Assembly: GCF_001418345.1 (NCBI RefSeq)
Contig: NZ_LIPW01000004.1
Location: forward strand, 186,001 to 250,000
Direction: 5' to 3'
From: Pseudidiomarina woesei
Lineage (GTDB): Bacteria; Pseudomonadota; Gammaproteobacteria; Enterobacterales; Alteromonadaceae
DNA length: 64,000 nt
In this document: positions 1 to 9,961 of the stretch, piece by piece
Layout of the letters: each line of letters opens with the position of its first letter
Numbering within the stretch: the stretch's first letter is position 1
Made by a program: the position numbers and the translations under genes
Notes under the pieces: model-generated
Seen by the model: only the letters and a program-made list of their open reading frames with translations
What the model was told of the DNA's origin: nothing
Databases searched by the model: none

Positions 1-326
1 CCGTACATCATACCGCGGAACATATGCAGATAAACCACCACGAAGAACGCAGAGGCCCCAGTGGAGTGCATATAACGCAGCAACCAACCGTACTCAATGT
101 CACGCATAATAAATTCAACAGAGGCGAAGGCGCCTTCTGCTGACGGCACGTAGTTCATGGTCAACCAAATACCGGTAAGAATTTGGTTCACTAAAACCAA
201 CGTTGCTAGCACACCAAAGATGTACCAGAAGTTAAAGTTTTTTGGAGCTGGATATTGAGCTAAGTGGATATTCCACGTTTTGGTCATCGGAATACGTTCG
301 TCAAACCAGGCAATGAGCTTATTCAT
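1..326 (-). CDS. petB: Cytochrome b of the bc1 complex, N-terminal part (cut by window edge)
   Basis: Membrane cytochrome b subunit of ubiquinol:cytochrome c oxidoreductase, which passes electrons from quinol to cytochrome c1 and helps build the proton gradient. About 108 N-terminal residues are present. They begin MNKLIAWFDERIP and contain a first membrane segment around residues 32-52 and the conserved stretch GWLLRYMHSTGASAFF, whose histidine belongs to the haem-ligand region. The reading frame is open to the window edge, so the gene is cut by the window and not broken. Its ATG overlaps the petA stop codon by one base (TAATG), showing translational coupling in a petAB operon. Identity is firm from the sequence; the rest of the operon (cytochrome c1) would lie to the left. 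Confidence 0.93.
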   Translation of the reverse strand, partial: MNKLIAWFDERIPMTKTWNIHLAQYPAPKNFNFWYIFGVLATLVLVNQILTGIWLTMNYVPSAEGAFASVEFIMRDIEYGWLLRYMHSTGASAFFVVVYLHMFRGMMY

Positions 327-916
327 TAGGCTTGCTCCCCATCTTCACCCACCAAAATGGTGTTATCGTTGATGTAGTAATGAGGCGGAACCACCAGGTT
401 ATATGGGGCTGGTACGCCTTGGAATACCCGACCGGCGATATCAAAGGTTGAACCGTGACAAGGGCAGAAGAAGCCCGACTGCGCGCCTTCAACGTATTCA
501 GCCATTCCTTGATCTAGGAACTGCGGTGAACACCCTAAGTGCGTACAAATACCAACCGCCACAAAGTATTCTTCTTTGCGTGAACGGTGCAAGTTCTTCG
601 CATACTCAGGCTGCTGTGGTTCATCAGAATTTGGGTCGCGAAGCTGATCGTTTACAGCTTCAAGTGACGCCAACATTTCAGGGGTACGACGTACCACCCA
701 AACCGGTTGACCACGCCACTCAACTCGAATTAATTGACCCGGCTCGGCTTTTCCAATGTTCACTTCCACTGGGGCACCCGCGTTTTTAGCTTTTTCGCTC
801 GGGTTCCACGACGCAATGAAAGGAACGGCAACGCCAACCGCACCCGCTGCGCCGACAACAGATGTCGCGACAGTTAGGAAACGACGGCGGCCTTTATCTA
901 CAGGCGCATTGCTCAT
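326..916 (-). CDS. petA: Ubiquinol-cytochrome c reductase Rieske iron-sulfur subunit
   Basis: Rieske [2Fe-2S] protein of the bc1 complex, anchored in the inner membrane with its head in the periplasm. The 196-residue protein has a Tat-type start (GRRRFLT at residues 9-15) followed by a hydrophobic anchor. Two cluster boxes are visible: CTHLGC at 124-129 and CPCHGS at 151-156. By family knowledge C124, H126, C151 and H154 bind the cluster, and C129-C153 form the disulfide. I chose the ATG at 914-916 because GGAG lies about nine bases upstream; an in-frame ATG at 952 would add 12 residues ahead of the Tat motif and lacks a good ribosome site. It overlaps petB by one base. Confidence 0.95.
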   Translation of the reverse strand: MSNAPVDKGRRRFLTVATSVVGAAGAVGVAVPFIASWNPSEKAKNAGAPVEVNIGKAEPGQLIRVEWRGQPVWVVRRTPEMLASLEAVNDQLRDPNSDEPQQPEYAKNLHRSRKEEYFVAVGICTHLGCSPQFLDQGMAEYVEGAQSGFFCPCHGSTFDIAGRVFQGVPAPYNLVVPPHYYINDNTILVGEDGEQA

Positions 917-1072
917 CCACTTACTCTCCAGTTTGGACGCTTCGCGAGACATCGCCGCGAAGTCAGTAATTAGCTACTGCGATAGGCCCACCCAAACAGT
1001 ACTAGGTGAGCGGCAATAAAAAAATGCTTTCAGATGATAAAGAAATGCCCTGATTTTTACAAGGATAAAGAC

Positions 1073-1101
1073 AAAAAACCCGGCACAAAGGCCGGGTTTT
1101 T
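1073..1101 (-). terminator. Rho-independent terminator after rpsI
   Basis: A 9-bp stem AAACCCGGC / GCCGGGTTT (1076-1084 with 1091-1099) encloses a 6-base loop. On the minus strand it is followed by a run of T, so it should end the rplM-rpsI transcript. The opposite strand also carries a short T run, so it may work in both directions. Confidence 0.88.
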
Positions 1102-1121
1102 GACGTACTCGAGATTTCGAA

Positions 1122-1514
1122 TTAACGCTTCGAGAACTGTGGACGCTTACGCGCTTTGTGCAAGCCGACTTTCTTACGTTCAACTTGACGTGCGTCACGA
1201 GTTACATAACCCGCGCGACGTAAGTCACCACGTAGAGCTTCGTCGTACTGCATCAGTGCACGGGTGATACCGTGACGTACTGCGCCAGCTTGACCACTTG
1301 AACCACCACCTTTAACAGTGATGTACAAGTCGAATTTTTCTACCATTTCAACTAACTCTAATGGCTGACGAACAACCATGCGAGCGGTTTCACGGCCGAA
1401 GTATTCTTCTAAAGTGCGGTTGTTGATGCTGATGTTGCCGCTACCTGGACGCAAGAAAACGCGTGCAGTTGAGCTTTTGCGACGACCAGTACCGTAGTAT
1501 TGATTCTGTGCCAT
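1122..1514 (-). CDS. rpsI: 30S ribosomal protein S9
   Basis: Small-subunit protein S9, whose basic C-terminal tail reaches into the ribosomal P site and contacts the anticodon arm of the tRNA. The 130-residue length is the family norm. The N-terminal [14 protein letters not shown] block, the central [15 protein letters not shown] block and the terminal KRPQFSKR tail are all present. It lies 17 bases downstream of rplM, is co-transcribed with it, and is followed by a strong terminator. Confidence 0.98.
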   Translation of the reverse strand: MAQNQYYGTGRRKSSTARVFLRPGSGNISINNRTLEEYFGRETARMVVRQPLELVEMVEKFDLYITVKGGGSSGQAGAVRHGITRALMQYDEALRGDLRRAGYVTRDARQVERKKVGLHKARKRPQFSKR

Positions 1515-1531
1515 AGTCTTAATGCTCCGTC

Positions 1532-1960
1532 TTAAATTTCAAGTTGTTTTGGTTGCTGAGCAACATGGTTATGCTCTGCACCAGCGTACACTTTCAGTTT
1601 ACGGAACATGGCACGACCAAGTGGACCACGAGGCAACATACCTTTCACCGCTTTCTGAATTACCATTTCTGGTTTCTTGGCGATCAACTTCTCGAAGTTG
1701 ATTTCCTTGATACCACCTGGGTAGCCAGAGTGTGAATAGTAGATTTTGTCTTGCGCTTTGCGGCCAGTTACAGTCACTTTTTCAGCGTTAACAATGATGA
1801 TGTAATCACCAGTGTCTACGTGAGGTGTGTACTCAGGCTTGTGCTTACCGCGCAAACGGGTGGCAACTTCAGTTGCCAAACGACCTAAAGTTTTACCTTC
1901 GGCGTCAATAACATACCAGTCACGTTGTACTGTTTCTGGTTTTGCAACAAATGTACTCAT
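1532..1960 (-). CDS. rplM: 50S ribosomal protein L13
   Basis: Early-assembly large-subunit protein L13, 142 residues, the same length as in E. coli. The conserved [27 protein letters not shown] and [11 protein letters not shown] blocks are visible. It is the first gene of the rplM-rpsI operon. In E. coli this operon is autoregulated by L13 acting on the mRNA leader. The roughly 125-base leader here could carry such an operator, but that is an inference because I did not fold it. Confidence 0.98.
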   Translation of the reverse strand: MSTFVAKPETVQRDWYVIDAEGKTLGRLATEVATRLRGKHKPEYTPHVDTGDYIIIVNAEKVTVTGRKAQDKIYYSHSGYPGGIKEINFEKLIAKKPEMVIQKAVKGMLPRGPLGRAMFRKLKVYAGAEHNHVAQQPKQLEI

Positions 1961-2093
1961 TGAGATTATCTCTTTTCTTAAGGTTCACGACAGTAGTTCC
2001 GGGCTTCCCCGCGAACCACAACAACCGCTGTGTCATGCAACGTTTGCTAGCCACTTTTGACGGTTAGTTGTACCTGTAACGTGGGCTGCGCGG

Positions 2094-2122
2094 ATTATAG
2101 GGAAAACCGCTTAAAAGATCAA
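2094..2122 (-). promoter_or_regulatory. Sigma-70 promoter of rplM-rpsI
   Basis: On the minus strand TTGATC (2117-2122) and TATAAT (2094-2099) are separated by exactly 17 bases, an almost ideal vegetative promoter. Transcription should start near 2087, leaving a leader of about 125 bases before the rplM ATG. The leader is long for a simple ribosome site and is the expected place for an L13 autoregulatory operator. Confidence 0.7.
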
Positions 2123-2133
2123 CGACGTTATTA

Positions 2134-2217
2134 GCTATTAGATATTGGATATTAGAAAGAAACACGAAACATCATCGCTCATGCTCTTCGAATATCCGAT
2201 ATCCAATATCTAATATC
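2134..2217. repeat. Inverted heptad-repeat element, copy 1 (GATATTN family)
   Basis: An intergenic inverted repeat whose perfect 17-bp arms TATTAGATATTGGATAT (2136-2152 and, reversed, 2199-2215) are separated by 46 bases. Each arm is a tandem array of 7-bp words: the left reads GCTATTA, GATATTG, GATATTA; the right, read on the minus strand, reads GATATTA, GATATTG, GATATCG, GATATTC. It lies between the 3' end of the Na/Pi symporter gene and the rplM promoter. Related elements occur at 5401-5482 and 22293-22370. Function unknown. Confidence 0.85.
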
Positions 2218-2227
2218 GTCTATGCTT

Positions 2228-3781
2228 TTAGGTTTGTAAGGCGGTGATGAGTTCGGCGGAGCGTTCCCAGTGGCTTGCAAGTTGAATCAACACCGCTCCT
2301 TCGGTAGGCGATAGCTCATTGCGCGCTATTTGCTGCAGCCAAGTGCTGCGCAATAAGTTACGGGTGGCACGAATGGAGCTCACCAAAGCCTGCCAATTGG
2401 CTTGCGGGCGATCTTTCATTTCTGAGCCACTGAGTAATTCCAGTAATTGCGCACGCAGATCATGATTCAGGCTCGCGTCAATTTGCGTCGGCGTTGCGGC
2501 ACGTAGTTTTTCGACCAATTCGCGCAGGTCGATCAGGCGTGACTGGTAGCTGTGTAGCTCAGCTAGTTGCAGTGCTTCATTGCCGTGCAGTGATTTGCTG
2601 CTTAGTTTTTGCAAATAGTCATTGATGTGCTGTAACAGTTCACCCGTAGCTATGTCTTCTTCGTTCGCGGCTGCTAACCGCGAGTCGCGCAACAATGTGC
2701 GTAAGCGAATTTGATATTGGCGTAACACACGACTTTGTTCTTGCTGCACCGCATTCAGGCCCATGGCTGGAATTTCTAACACGGTTTTATCTAAAAATCG
2801 TGGTGCGCCTGTGCGTAATGGCGGTAACTTGTACCAACGCTCTACAGCACGGAAAATACGTTCATCAAACAACCACATCAAGGCAATGCCAAGCACGTTA
2901 AACAGGGTATGAAATACCGCCAGTCCGGAGCTGATATTGGTGACTTGCTCACCACCGGATAACCACTGGGCCACCCACCACATAGGCGCTAGCAGAACTA
3001 ATGCGGTCACGCCGGTTACGCTGTTCATGAGCACATGCACTGCGGCTAATCGCTTGGCGTGTGCGGTGGCGCCAAAGCTAGCAATGATTGCCGTTACCGT
3101 AGTGCCAATATTCGCTCCGACCACCACCGCGGCGCCAGCTAATGGCGAGAACAGACCACTAACCGATGCGGTCAATACAATGGCCAATGCAGCCGACGAT
3201 GACTGCACCAGGGCGGTCAAGACGACACCAGCCAAGACAGCTAAAGCAATACCACCAGTGCCGGTGACATGTAGCTGCTCCACCGGCAGCATGGTCACCA
3301 CATGTTCAAATGCATCGCGCAAGGTATCGAGCCCGACAAACAAAATACCGAAGCCGGCAATAGCGACGCCTATTTGGCCCGACAGCTTTTGCTTGCGAAA
3401 CAGCTGCAGCAACATGCCAATGCCTATTAACGGCCAGGCAAAAATGCCGATGTTTATTTTGAGGCCAATTAACGCGACTATCCATGCGGTCATGGTAGTA
3501 CCGACATTACTGCCAAACACCACCCACGCTGCTTGGCGTAGTTTCAACATGCCCGCGTTGGTAAAGCCTAGTAGCGCCACCACCACAGCACTGGATGATT
3601 GCACCACAGCGGTTACTGCGAAACCTGATGCCGCGGCGCGTAATCGTGTCTGTGTGGAGCGCTCTAAAAACTGTTGTAAATGGCCACCCGCGGCAGCTTT
3701 CAGCCCGTCGGTAAGCATTTGCATGCCAAGCAGCAATAAGCCGAGGCCGCCAAGGGCGAGTGTCCAATTGGTTAAGGTCAT
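2228..3781 (-). CDS. Na/Pi cotransporter family protein with PhoU-like C-terminal domain
   Basis: Inner-membrane protein of the sodium:phosphate symporter II (NptA/YjbB) family, 517 residues. The hallmark inverted duplication is clear: QSSSA occurs at residues 61-65 and again at 193-197, each followed by a glycine-rich segment (SNVGTT near 91, GANIGTT near 222). About eight hydrophobic segments fill residues 1-310. The last ~180 residues are soluble and helical, as in the PhoU-like tail of YjbB-type members. By family it probably moves phosphate, outward in the case of YjbB; the direction cannot be read from sequence. Its ATG overlaps the zapE stop (ATGA), so the two genes are translationally coupled. 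Confidence 0.85.
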   Translation of the reverse strand: MTLTNWTLALGGLGLLLLGMQMLTDGLKAAAGGHLQQFLERSTQTRLRAAASGFAVTAVVQSSSAVVVALLGFTNAGMLKLRQAAWVVFGSNVGTTMTAWIVALIGLKINIGIFAWPLIGIGMLLQLFRKQKLSGQIGVAIAGFGILFVGLDTLRDAFEHVVTMLPVEQLHVTGTGGIALAVLAGVVLTALVQSSSAALAIVLTASVSGLFSPLAGAAVVVGANIGTTVTAIIASFGATAHAKRLAAVHVLMNSVTGVTALVLLAPMWWVAQWLSGGEQVTNISSGLAVFHTLFNVLGIALMWLFDERIFRAVERWYKLPPLRTGAPRFLDKTVLEIPAMGLNAVQQEQSRVLRQYQIRLRTLLRDSRLAAANEEDIATGELLQHINDYLQKLSSKSLHGNEALQLAELHSYQSRLIDLRELVEKLRAATPTQIDASLNHDLRAQLLELLSGSEMKDRPQANWQALVSSIRATRNLLRSTWLQQIARNELSPTEGAVLIQLASHWERSAELITALQT

Positions 3782-4905
3782 GGTTTGTGAGCTAACCCCA
3801 AATATTCGTGACTTTGCATTTCAAGTAACCGACTAACGCAGCGTTTAAATTCAAAATTTAACTTACCATCAGTATATAGCTCATTGAGCGGCGCTGCGCC
3901 CGACATAATGAGCTTAACCCGACGCTCGTAAAATTCGTCAACCAGGGCAATAAAGCGCCGTGCCGCATCGTCATTGTTGGCGCCCATTTGCGGTACATCG
4001 CTAATCAACACGGCGTGGTAGCACTGGGCAATTTCGATATAGTCGTTTTGCGAGCGTGGCCCACCACAAATAGCTTCGAATGAAAATAACACCACGTCAT
4101 CACATTCCATACGCACCGGAATATTACGGTTATTCACGGTGATATAACCCTGCTCGTCGCGGTTGCAGTGATCCGGCGCTAGCTCGGTGAAATAACGCTG
4201 AAGGTTTTCGTCAGCTTGGCTGTCTGCTGGGGCGTGATAAATATTCGCGCGCGTTAAGGTGCGTAAGCGGTAGTCAATGCCGCTGTCGACGTTAATCACC
4301 TCGCAATTTTCCTTAATTAAGGCAATAGCAGGCAGAAAACGCTGCCGCTGCAAGCCGTTTTTGTACAAGTCATCGGGCACAATATTCGAGGTCGCTACTA
4401 ACACCACGTTGCGTTTGAATAACTCTTGCATCAATGTGCCGAGAATCATCGCATCGGTAATATCTTGCACAAAAAACTCATCAAAACAGATGACCCGCGC
4501 TTCGGCAGCAAGCTTTTCCGCAATAATGGGAAGCGGATCGCTACGCCCCTTCAACTCCTTCAGTTCGTTGTGTACCCGGTGCATAAATCGGTGAAAATGC
4601 ACACGCATTTTTGCCTCAAATGGCAACGTTTCAAAAAACGTATCGACCAAATAGGTTTTACCGCGCCCGACACCACCCCAAAAATAAATACCTTGGGGCG
4701 CTTTGGACTCGCTGCCAAAGAGCGTTTTTAATTTACTGAAAAAGCCAGTAGCACCGCTGTTCTGATGAAATAAGACCAGTTCGTCATACAGCCGCTGCAA
4801 CGCCTCTACCGCCTTGCGCTGCGCGGCATCAGGCGTGAAATTGCCGGACGCGAGGTCCTGCTCATATTTTAAGATTGGGGTAAGCTTGTTCGTTGTCACT
4901 ACCAC
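3778..4905 (-). CDS. zapE: Cell division ATPase ZapE (AFG1 family)
   Basis: AFG1-like AAA ATPase. In E. coli ZapE binds FtsZ and helps constriction of the division ring, mainly under low oxygen or heat. The 375-residue length is the family norm. Visible elements are the Walker A loop GGVGRGKT at residues 77-84, the Walker B CFDEFFVQDI near 140-149, and the family blocks HFHRFMHRVH and LVATSNIVPDDLY. It is divergent from zapG, a pairing conserved in enterobacteria (yhcM/yhcB), and its stop overlaps the start of the symporter gene. Confidence 0.94.
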   Translation of the reverse strand: MVVTTNKLTPILKYEQDLASGNFTPDAAQRKAVEALQRLYDELVLFHQNSGATGFFSKLKTLFGSESKAPQGIYFWGGVGRGKTYLVDTFFETLPFEAKMRVHFHRFMHRVHNELKELKGRSDPLPIIAEKLAAEARVICFDEFFVQDITDAMILGTLMQELFKRNVVLVATSNIVPDDLYKNGLQRQRFLPAIALIKENCEVINVDSGIDYRLRTLTRANIYHAPADSQADENLQRYFTELAPDHCNRDEQGYITVNNRNIPVRMECDDVVLFSFEAICGGPRSQNDYIEIAQCYHAVLISDVPQMGANNDDAARRFIALVDEFYERRVKLIMSGAAPLNELYTDGKLNFEFKRCVSRLLEMQSHEYLGLAHKP

Positions 4906-4975
4906 TTCGACCCTATTCTAGATTATGCTATTGGTGTTTAGTTTATCATGCGAAACGCATTTTTAAGGAGTATTT

Positions 4976-5392
4976 ATGAGCTGGATTATTGGCGTACTAC
5001 TAGTTGTTGCTGGTGCAATTGTTGGCTTTTTTGTCGCCCGCTACTGGCTCGCCGAACATTCCGAGGAAGCCGAGCTTTCGCAACAAGTTAATCAAACCAA
5101 GCAGCAACTTGCAGATTATCGTCAAGAAGTTGCTGAGCACTTAGCAACTGCCCAAGCTTTGGTCGGCCAATTGGAAGAAACCCAAGACAAACTAAAAGCC
5201 TACTTGCACCACAGCGCCGATTTGCTACAGCGCGAGCAAGAACAACCTAGTTTGCCATTTTTTGCTGAAGACACCATGCGTGAGCTGCGCATGGCGAACA
5301 AAGTGAATGGCGAAAAACGTCGTTCAGATGATAGGGCGCCAAGCGATATGCCGCGCGACTACAGCGACAAAAAGTCCGGCCTTTTTAAGTAG
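4976..5392 (+). CDS. zapG: Envelope/division coordination protein ZapG (YhcB, DUF1043)
   Basis: A 138-residue protein with one N-terminal membrane helix (about 3-24, WIIGVLLVVAGAIVGFFVARY), then a long coiled coil rich in Q, E and L (35-85), and a polar C-terminus ending KKSGLFK. This is the YhcB/ZapG architecture. In E. coli the protein links cell-envelope growth and division and touches both divisome and elongasome partners. AAGGAG sits at a good distance before the ATG. Neighbours zapE, degQ and degS match the enterobacterial order, which supports the call. Confidence 0.88.
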   Translation: MSWIIGVLLVVAGAIVGFFVARYWLAEHSEEAELSQQVNQTKQQLADYRQEVAEHLATAQALVGQLEETQDKLKAYLHHSADLLQREQEQPSLPFFAEDTMRELRMANKVNGEKRRSDDRAPSDMPRDYSDKKSGLFK

Positions 5393-5400
5393 CTGCAACG

Positions 5401-5482
5401 GCGATATTAGTTATTAGATATTAGAGAAGGTCGCCACTATCCGATATCGCGCTAATATCTAATATCAAATAGCTGATATCGC
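5401..5482. repeat. Inverted heptad-repeat element, copy 2 (GATATTN family)
   Basis: A hairpin-forming intergenic element between zapG and the degQ promoter. The left arm reads GATATTA, GTTATTA, GATATTA; the right arm, read on the minus strand, reads GATATCA, GCTATTT, GATATTA, GATATTA. Both outer ends carry GCGATAT, so the whole unit is bounded by the same octamer in inverted orientation. It resembles copies 1 and 3, but the middle differs. Confidence 0.82.
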
Positions 5483-5520
5483 TTTAGCTTTTAAATTCAC
5501 ATCTTGAAACACTCTACTGC

Positions 5521-5548
5521 TGAACTTATTTATATCGAGTTAGTCTGT
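5521..5548 (+). promoter_or_regulatory. Candidate sigma-E promoter of degQ
   Basis: TGAACTT (5521-5527) and GTCTGT (5543-5548) are separated by 15 bases. This matches six of seven bases of the known sigma-E -35 (GGAACTT) and most of its -10 (GTCTAA or TCTGA), at the expected spacing. The site lies about 35 bases before the degQ start. Sigma-E control of a periplasmic HtrA protease is well established for E. coli degP. Here it is inferred from sequence match alone. Confidence 0.5.
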
Positions 5549-5582
5549 AATTACGATAACCATCATACAGGAGTTAACTCGA

Positions 5583-6926
5583 ATGAAAGTGAAGTTGTTA
5601 GCGGTGTTGGCTTTAGCGAGTGCACTGACTGTTGCGCCTGTTTCAGCCGGTATTCCTTTCTTTGGTGATAAAGACGAAACACCTACGCTTGCGCCCATGC
5701 TGGAAGAAGTCACGCCTGCGGTTGTGAATATTTCCGTGAAAGGGAAGCGCGAGGTGCGTCAACGCATCCCCGATATGTTTCGCTTTTTCTTTGGCCCAAA
5801 TGGTCCGCGTGAACAAGTTCAAGAACGTCCTTTTCAGGGGCTTGGCTCTGGCGTCATCATTGATGCAGACGAAGGTTACGTCGTTACCAATAACCACGTG
5901 ATTGACGGCGCATCAGAGATTCTGGTTACGCTCAAAGATGGTCGACAATTCGATGCAACAGTGATTGGCACCGATGACCGTTCAGATGTTGCCCTGCTGA
6001 AAATTAAAGATGGCAAAGATTTAACAGCCATTGAAATTGGTAACTCGTCGAAATTACGTGTTGGCGACTTTGTCGTGGCTATTGGTAATCCGTTCGGTTT
6101 AGGGCAAACCGTTACCTCGGGTATTGTTAGTGCGCTAGGCCGCAGTGGCTTAGGCATTGAAGAAATTGAAAACTTTATTCAAACCGATGCGGCCATTAAC
6201 AGCGGTAACTCTGGCGGCGCTTTAGTCACTCTTGACGGTAAGCTCATTGGTATTAATACCGCTATTTTAGGCCCCAATGGCGGTAATATCGGTATTGGTT
6301 TTGCCATTCCGGCCGACATGATGCAAAGCCTCGTTCATCAATTAATTGAGTTCGGTGAAGTGCGCCGCGGCGTATTAGGTGTACGCGGTAACGACTTAAC
6401 TCACGAAATTGCTAAAGCGCTTGATTTGAAAGCTAACCAAGGTGCATTTATTGCCGAGGTTATTCCAGAAGGCGCGGCAGAGAAAGCAGGTTTGCAATCG
6501 GGTGACGTGATTGTCGCAGTTAACGGTGAACGTATTCGCACCTTTGCTGACTTAGGTGCTCGGGTGAGTACTTTGGGAGCGGGTAAGGAACTGAAACTCA
6601 CCGTGTTGCGCGATGGTAAAGAACGAAACTTTGACGTTGTGCTTAGTGCTGACGACCAAGCGGTGACCGCTGCTTCTTTACACCCAGCCTTAGATGGTCT
6701 AACACTTGCACCAACTGACAAAGGCGGTCTTGAAGTGACAGAAATTGCCGAAGGCTCTCTAGCAGAGCGCTATGGGCTGCGTAAAAACGACGTTATTATT
6801 GGTGTGAACCGCACGCCTATTAACAGCATGTCGGAGCTTCGCGAGTCACTGTCAAACGCGGGCGACGTTATTGCGTTAAATATTCGCCGCGGTAATTCGC
6901 AATTGTATTTAGTGTTACGCGGTTAA
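5583..6926 (+). CDS. degQ: Periplasmic HtrA-type serine protease/chaperone DegQ
   Basis: Degrades or refolds damaged periplasmic proteins. The 447-residue precursor has a signal peptide (cut after VSA, about residue 22), a trypsin-like domain and two PDZ domains (about 262-350 and 365-445). The catalytic triad is visible: H105 in TNNHVID, D135 in DRSDVALL and S210 in NSGNSGGAL. Length and a short LA loop (about residues 60-82) fit DegQ better than DegP. CAGGAG precedes the ATG. A candidate sigma-E promoter lies upstream and a terminator at 6954-6982 separates it from degS. It is the only two-PDZ HtrA in this window, so it may cover DegP duties (inference). Confidence 0.95.
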   Translation: MKVKLLAVLALASALTVAPVSAGIPFFGDKDETPTLAPMLEEVTPAVVNISVKGKREVRQRIPDMFRFFFGPNGPREQVQERPFQGLGSGVIIDADEGYVVTNNHVIDGASEILVTLKDGRQFDATVIGTDDRSDVALLKIKDGKDLTAIEIGNSSKLRVGDFVVAIGNPFGLGQTVTSGIVSALGRSGLGIEEIENFIQTDAAINSGNSGGALVTLDGKLIGINTAILGPNGGNIGIGFAIPADMMQSLVHQLIEFGEVRRGVLGVRGNDLTHEIAKALDLKANQGAFIAEVIPEGAAEKAGLQSGDVIVAVNGERIRTFADLGARVSTLGAGKELKLTVLRDGKERNFDVVLSADDQAVTAASLHPALDGLTLAPTDKGGLEVTEIAEGSLAERYGLRKNDVIIGVNRTPINSMSELRESLSNAGDVIALNIRRGNSQLYLVLRG

Positions 6927-6953
6927 TCAGCGGTACTGGGTACCCCTAATCAG

Positions 6954-6982
6954 AAGAAGGCAGCAAATGCTGCCTTCTTTTT
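6954..6982 (+). terminator. Rho-independent terminator after degQ
   Basis: AAGAAGGCAGC pairs with GCTGCCTTCTT around a 4-base AAAT loop and is followed on the plus strand by TTTTT. It is a typical strong terminator, so degS is probably transcribed separately or by read-through. Confidence 0.9.
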
Positions 6983-7033
6983 TAAACAGTGTTATGCTTT
7001 TGCTTATATTTTAATTCAATAGGTTACTTTCAA

Positions 7034-8080
7034 ATGCAGCTTGGCCAAACGTTTTGGTATGTCACACGCTCTGTCTTACTTGGCTTGGTGGTAGCTGCCA
7101 TTGTGATTGTCGCTTTACCTTATTTTCAAGGTAAATCTACGCCTGGAAACAGTCAGCAACAGCCGTTTAGTTTTGCCAAGGCGGTTAATCGCGCTGCTCC
7201 GGCTGTCGTCAACATATACAGTATTGGTACTTCTCGTACCTCGTATTACTCACGTCGCCCCAGTACCGTAGTACGTTTAGGTTCAGGCGTGATTATGGAT
7301 AATCGCGGTCATATTTTAACCGCCTATCACGTTGTAGCGGACGTTAACGAAATTCAAGTAGCGCTACAAGATGGCCGTAACTACAGTGGTCAAGTAATAG
7401 GTTATGACCAGATTACTGATTTGGCGGTGGTGCGTATTGAGGCAGATAACCTGCCGATTATTCCACAAAGTCAAAGCTTACGAACCCAAGTGGGTGATGT
7501 CGTATTAGCCATTGGCAACCCACACAATTTAGGCCAAACCATTACGCAAGGCATTGTGAGCGCAACCGGTGGACGCATGGGTATTATTCATTCACATGCT
7601 GATTTAATTCAAATGGATGCGGTAATTAACGAAGGAGCTTCTGGTGGCGCCTTGGTCAACAGCGAAGGTTATTTGGTTGGTATCAATAACGCTCAATTTC
7701 GTGATGCACGGGGGCAAGGCATCGATGGTATTTACTTTGCAGTACCCTACCCCTTGGCTTATTCAGTCATGGAAAGCTTAATTCGCGAAGGCGAAGTAGT
7801 ACGCGGCTATCTTGGCGTACAGGTGGGTGAAGTGCCACAAAACAATCCTTATTCTCAACCTGGCATTTATGTTTCAGGAATTGATGCCAATAGCCCAGCT
7901 GAGCGAGCCGGTTTACAGGTTGATGATTATATTACTGAAATAAATGGTAAGCGGATGTCCTCAGCGGCCGAAGGCCTTGCAACAGTGGCGCAAACTAAAC
8001 CCGGTACACCAATCGAAATACGGTTTTTGCGTGATAATCAAGAACAGTCAGTTACTGTGACGATTACTAGATTTCAGTAA
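7034..8080 (+). CDS. degS: Site-1 protease DegS of the sigma-E stress pathway
   Basis: Membrane-anchored HtrA protease that senses unfolded porins and cuts the anti-sigma factor RseA, releasing sigma-E. The 348 residues comprise one N-terminal membrane helix (about 10-30), the protease domain and a single PDZ domain (about 255-345). The triad is H99 (TAYHVV), D129 (ITDLAVV) and S203, close to E. coli numbering (H96, D126, S201). The serine loop reads NEGASGGAL; the usual GNSGG asparagine is alanine here. I start at the ATG at 7034, because an in-frame GTG at 6989 would lie close to the degQ terminator. Together with the putative sigma-E site before degQ this suggests an output-sensor pair. 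Confidence 0.93.
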   Translation: MQLGQTFWYVTRSVLLGLVVAAIVIVALPYFQGKSTPGNSQQQPFSFAKAVNRAAPAVVNIYSIGTSRTSYYSRRPSTVVRLGSGVIMDNRGHILTAYHVVADVNEIQVALQDGRNYSGQVIGYDQITDLAVVRIEADNLPIIPQSQSLRTQVGDVVLAIGNPHNLGQTITQGIVSATGGRMGIIHSHADLIQMDAVINEGASGGALVNSEGYLVGINNAQFRDARGQGIDGIYFAVPYPLAYSVMESLIREGEVVRGYLGVQVGEVPQNNPYSQPGIYVSGIDANSPAERAGLQVDDYITEINGKRMSSAAEGLATVAQTKPGTPIEIRFLRDNQEQSVTVTITRFQ

Positions 8081-8089
8081 CCCAAAATC

Positions 8090-9627
<1,538 letters not shown>

Positions 9628-9655
9628 AAATTTTCTTCATTGAATTTTGAGAGTT

Positions 9656-9961
9656 TTAACTACCGAGTGTCAGCAGTGTATCGACACCACTGACTTTTAG
9701 CATGGCTTTAAATTGCTGATTTGCATTGACAATAAGTAGCTCACGATGGGTATCTCGCAACGCCCGCTTAATTTGTAATAGCATGGCAATACCGGCGGAG
9801 TCGACTTTCTCAACCGCATCTAAGTCAACCGTCAACGCTTCATGCTCACCCGCTAGCCAGTTTCGACGATTTGCCCATATGTTGGGCACCGTATTACGAG
9901 TTAGTTGGCCGCTTAATGCCACACGGCCACCGTCGTAACATTGCAGTTCACATTGGTCCAT
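9656..9961 (-). CDS. mlaB: STAS-domain protein MlaB of the lipid-asymmetry ABC transporter
   Basis: A 101-residue STAS-domain protein that binds the ATPase MlaF at the inner membrane and supports assembly and activity of MlaFEDB. The typical STAS loop VDSAGIAMLLQI follows the second strand. It overlaps mlaC by one base (TAATG) and ends 28 bases before ibaG, so it belongs to the mla operon. STAS sequences are divergent; the assignment rests on length, fold motif and position. Confidence 0.85.
   Translation of the reverse strand: MDQCELQCYDGGRVALSGQLTRNTVPNIWANRRNWLAGEHEALTVDLDAVEKVDSAGIAMLLQIKRALRDTHRELLIVNANQQFKAMLKVSGVDTLLTLGS

Noticed and set aside
2937-3836. 299-codon open frame on the plus strand antisense to the Na/Pi symporter gene
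   Set aside because: Low-complexity product rich in T, A, P and N, no ribosome site and no recognisable domain. It mirrors codon bias of a clear membrane protein on the other strand.
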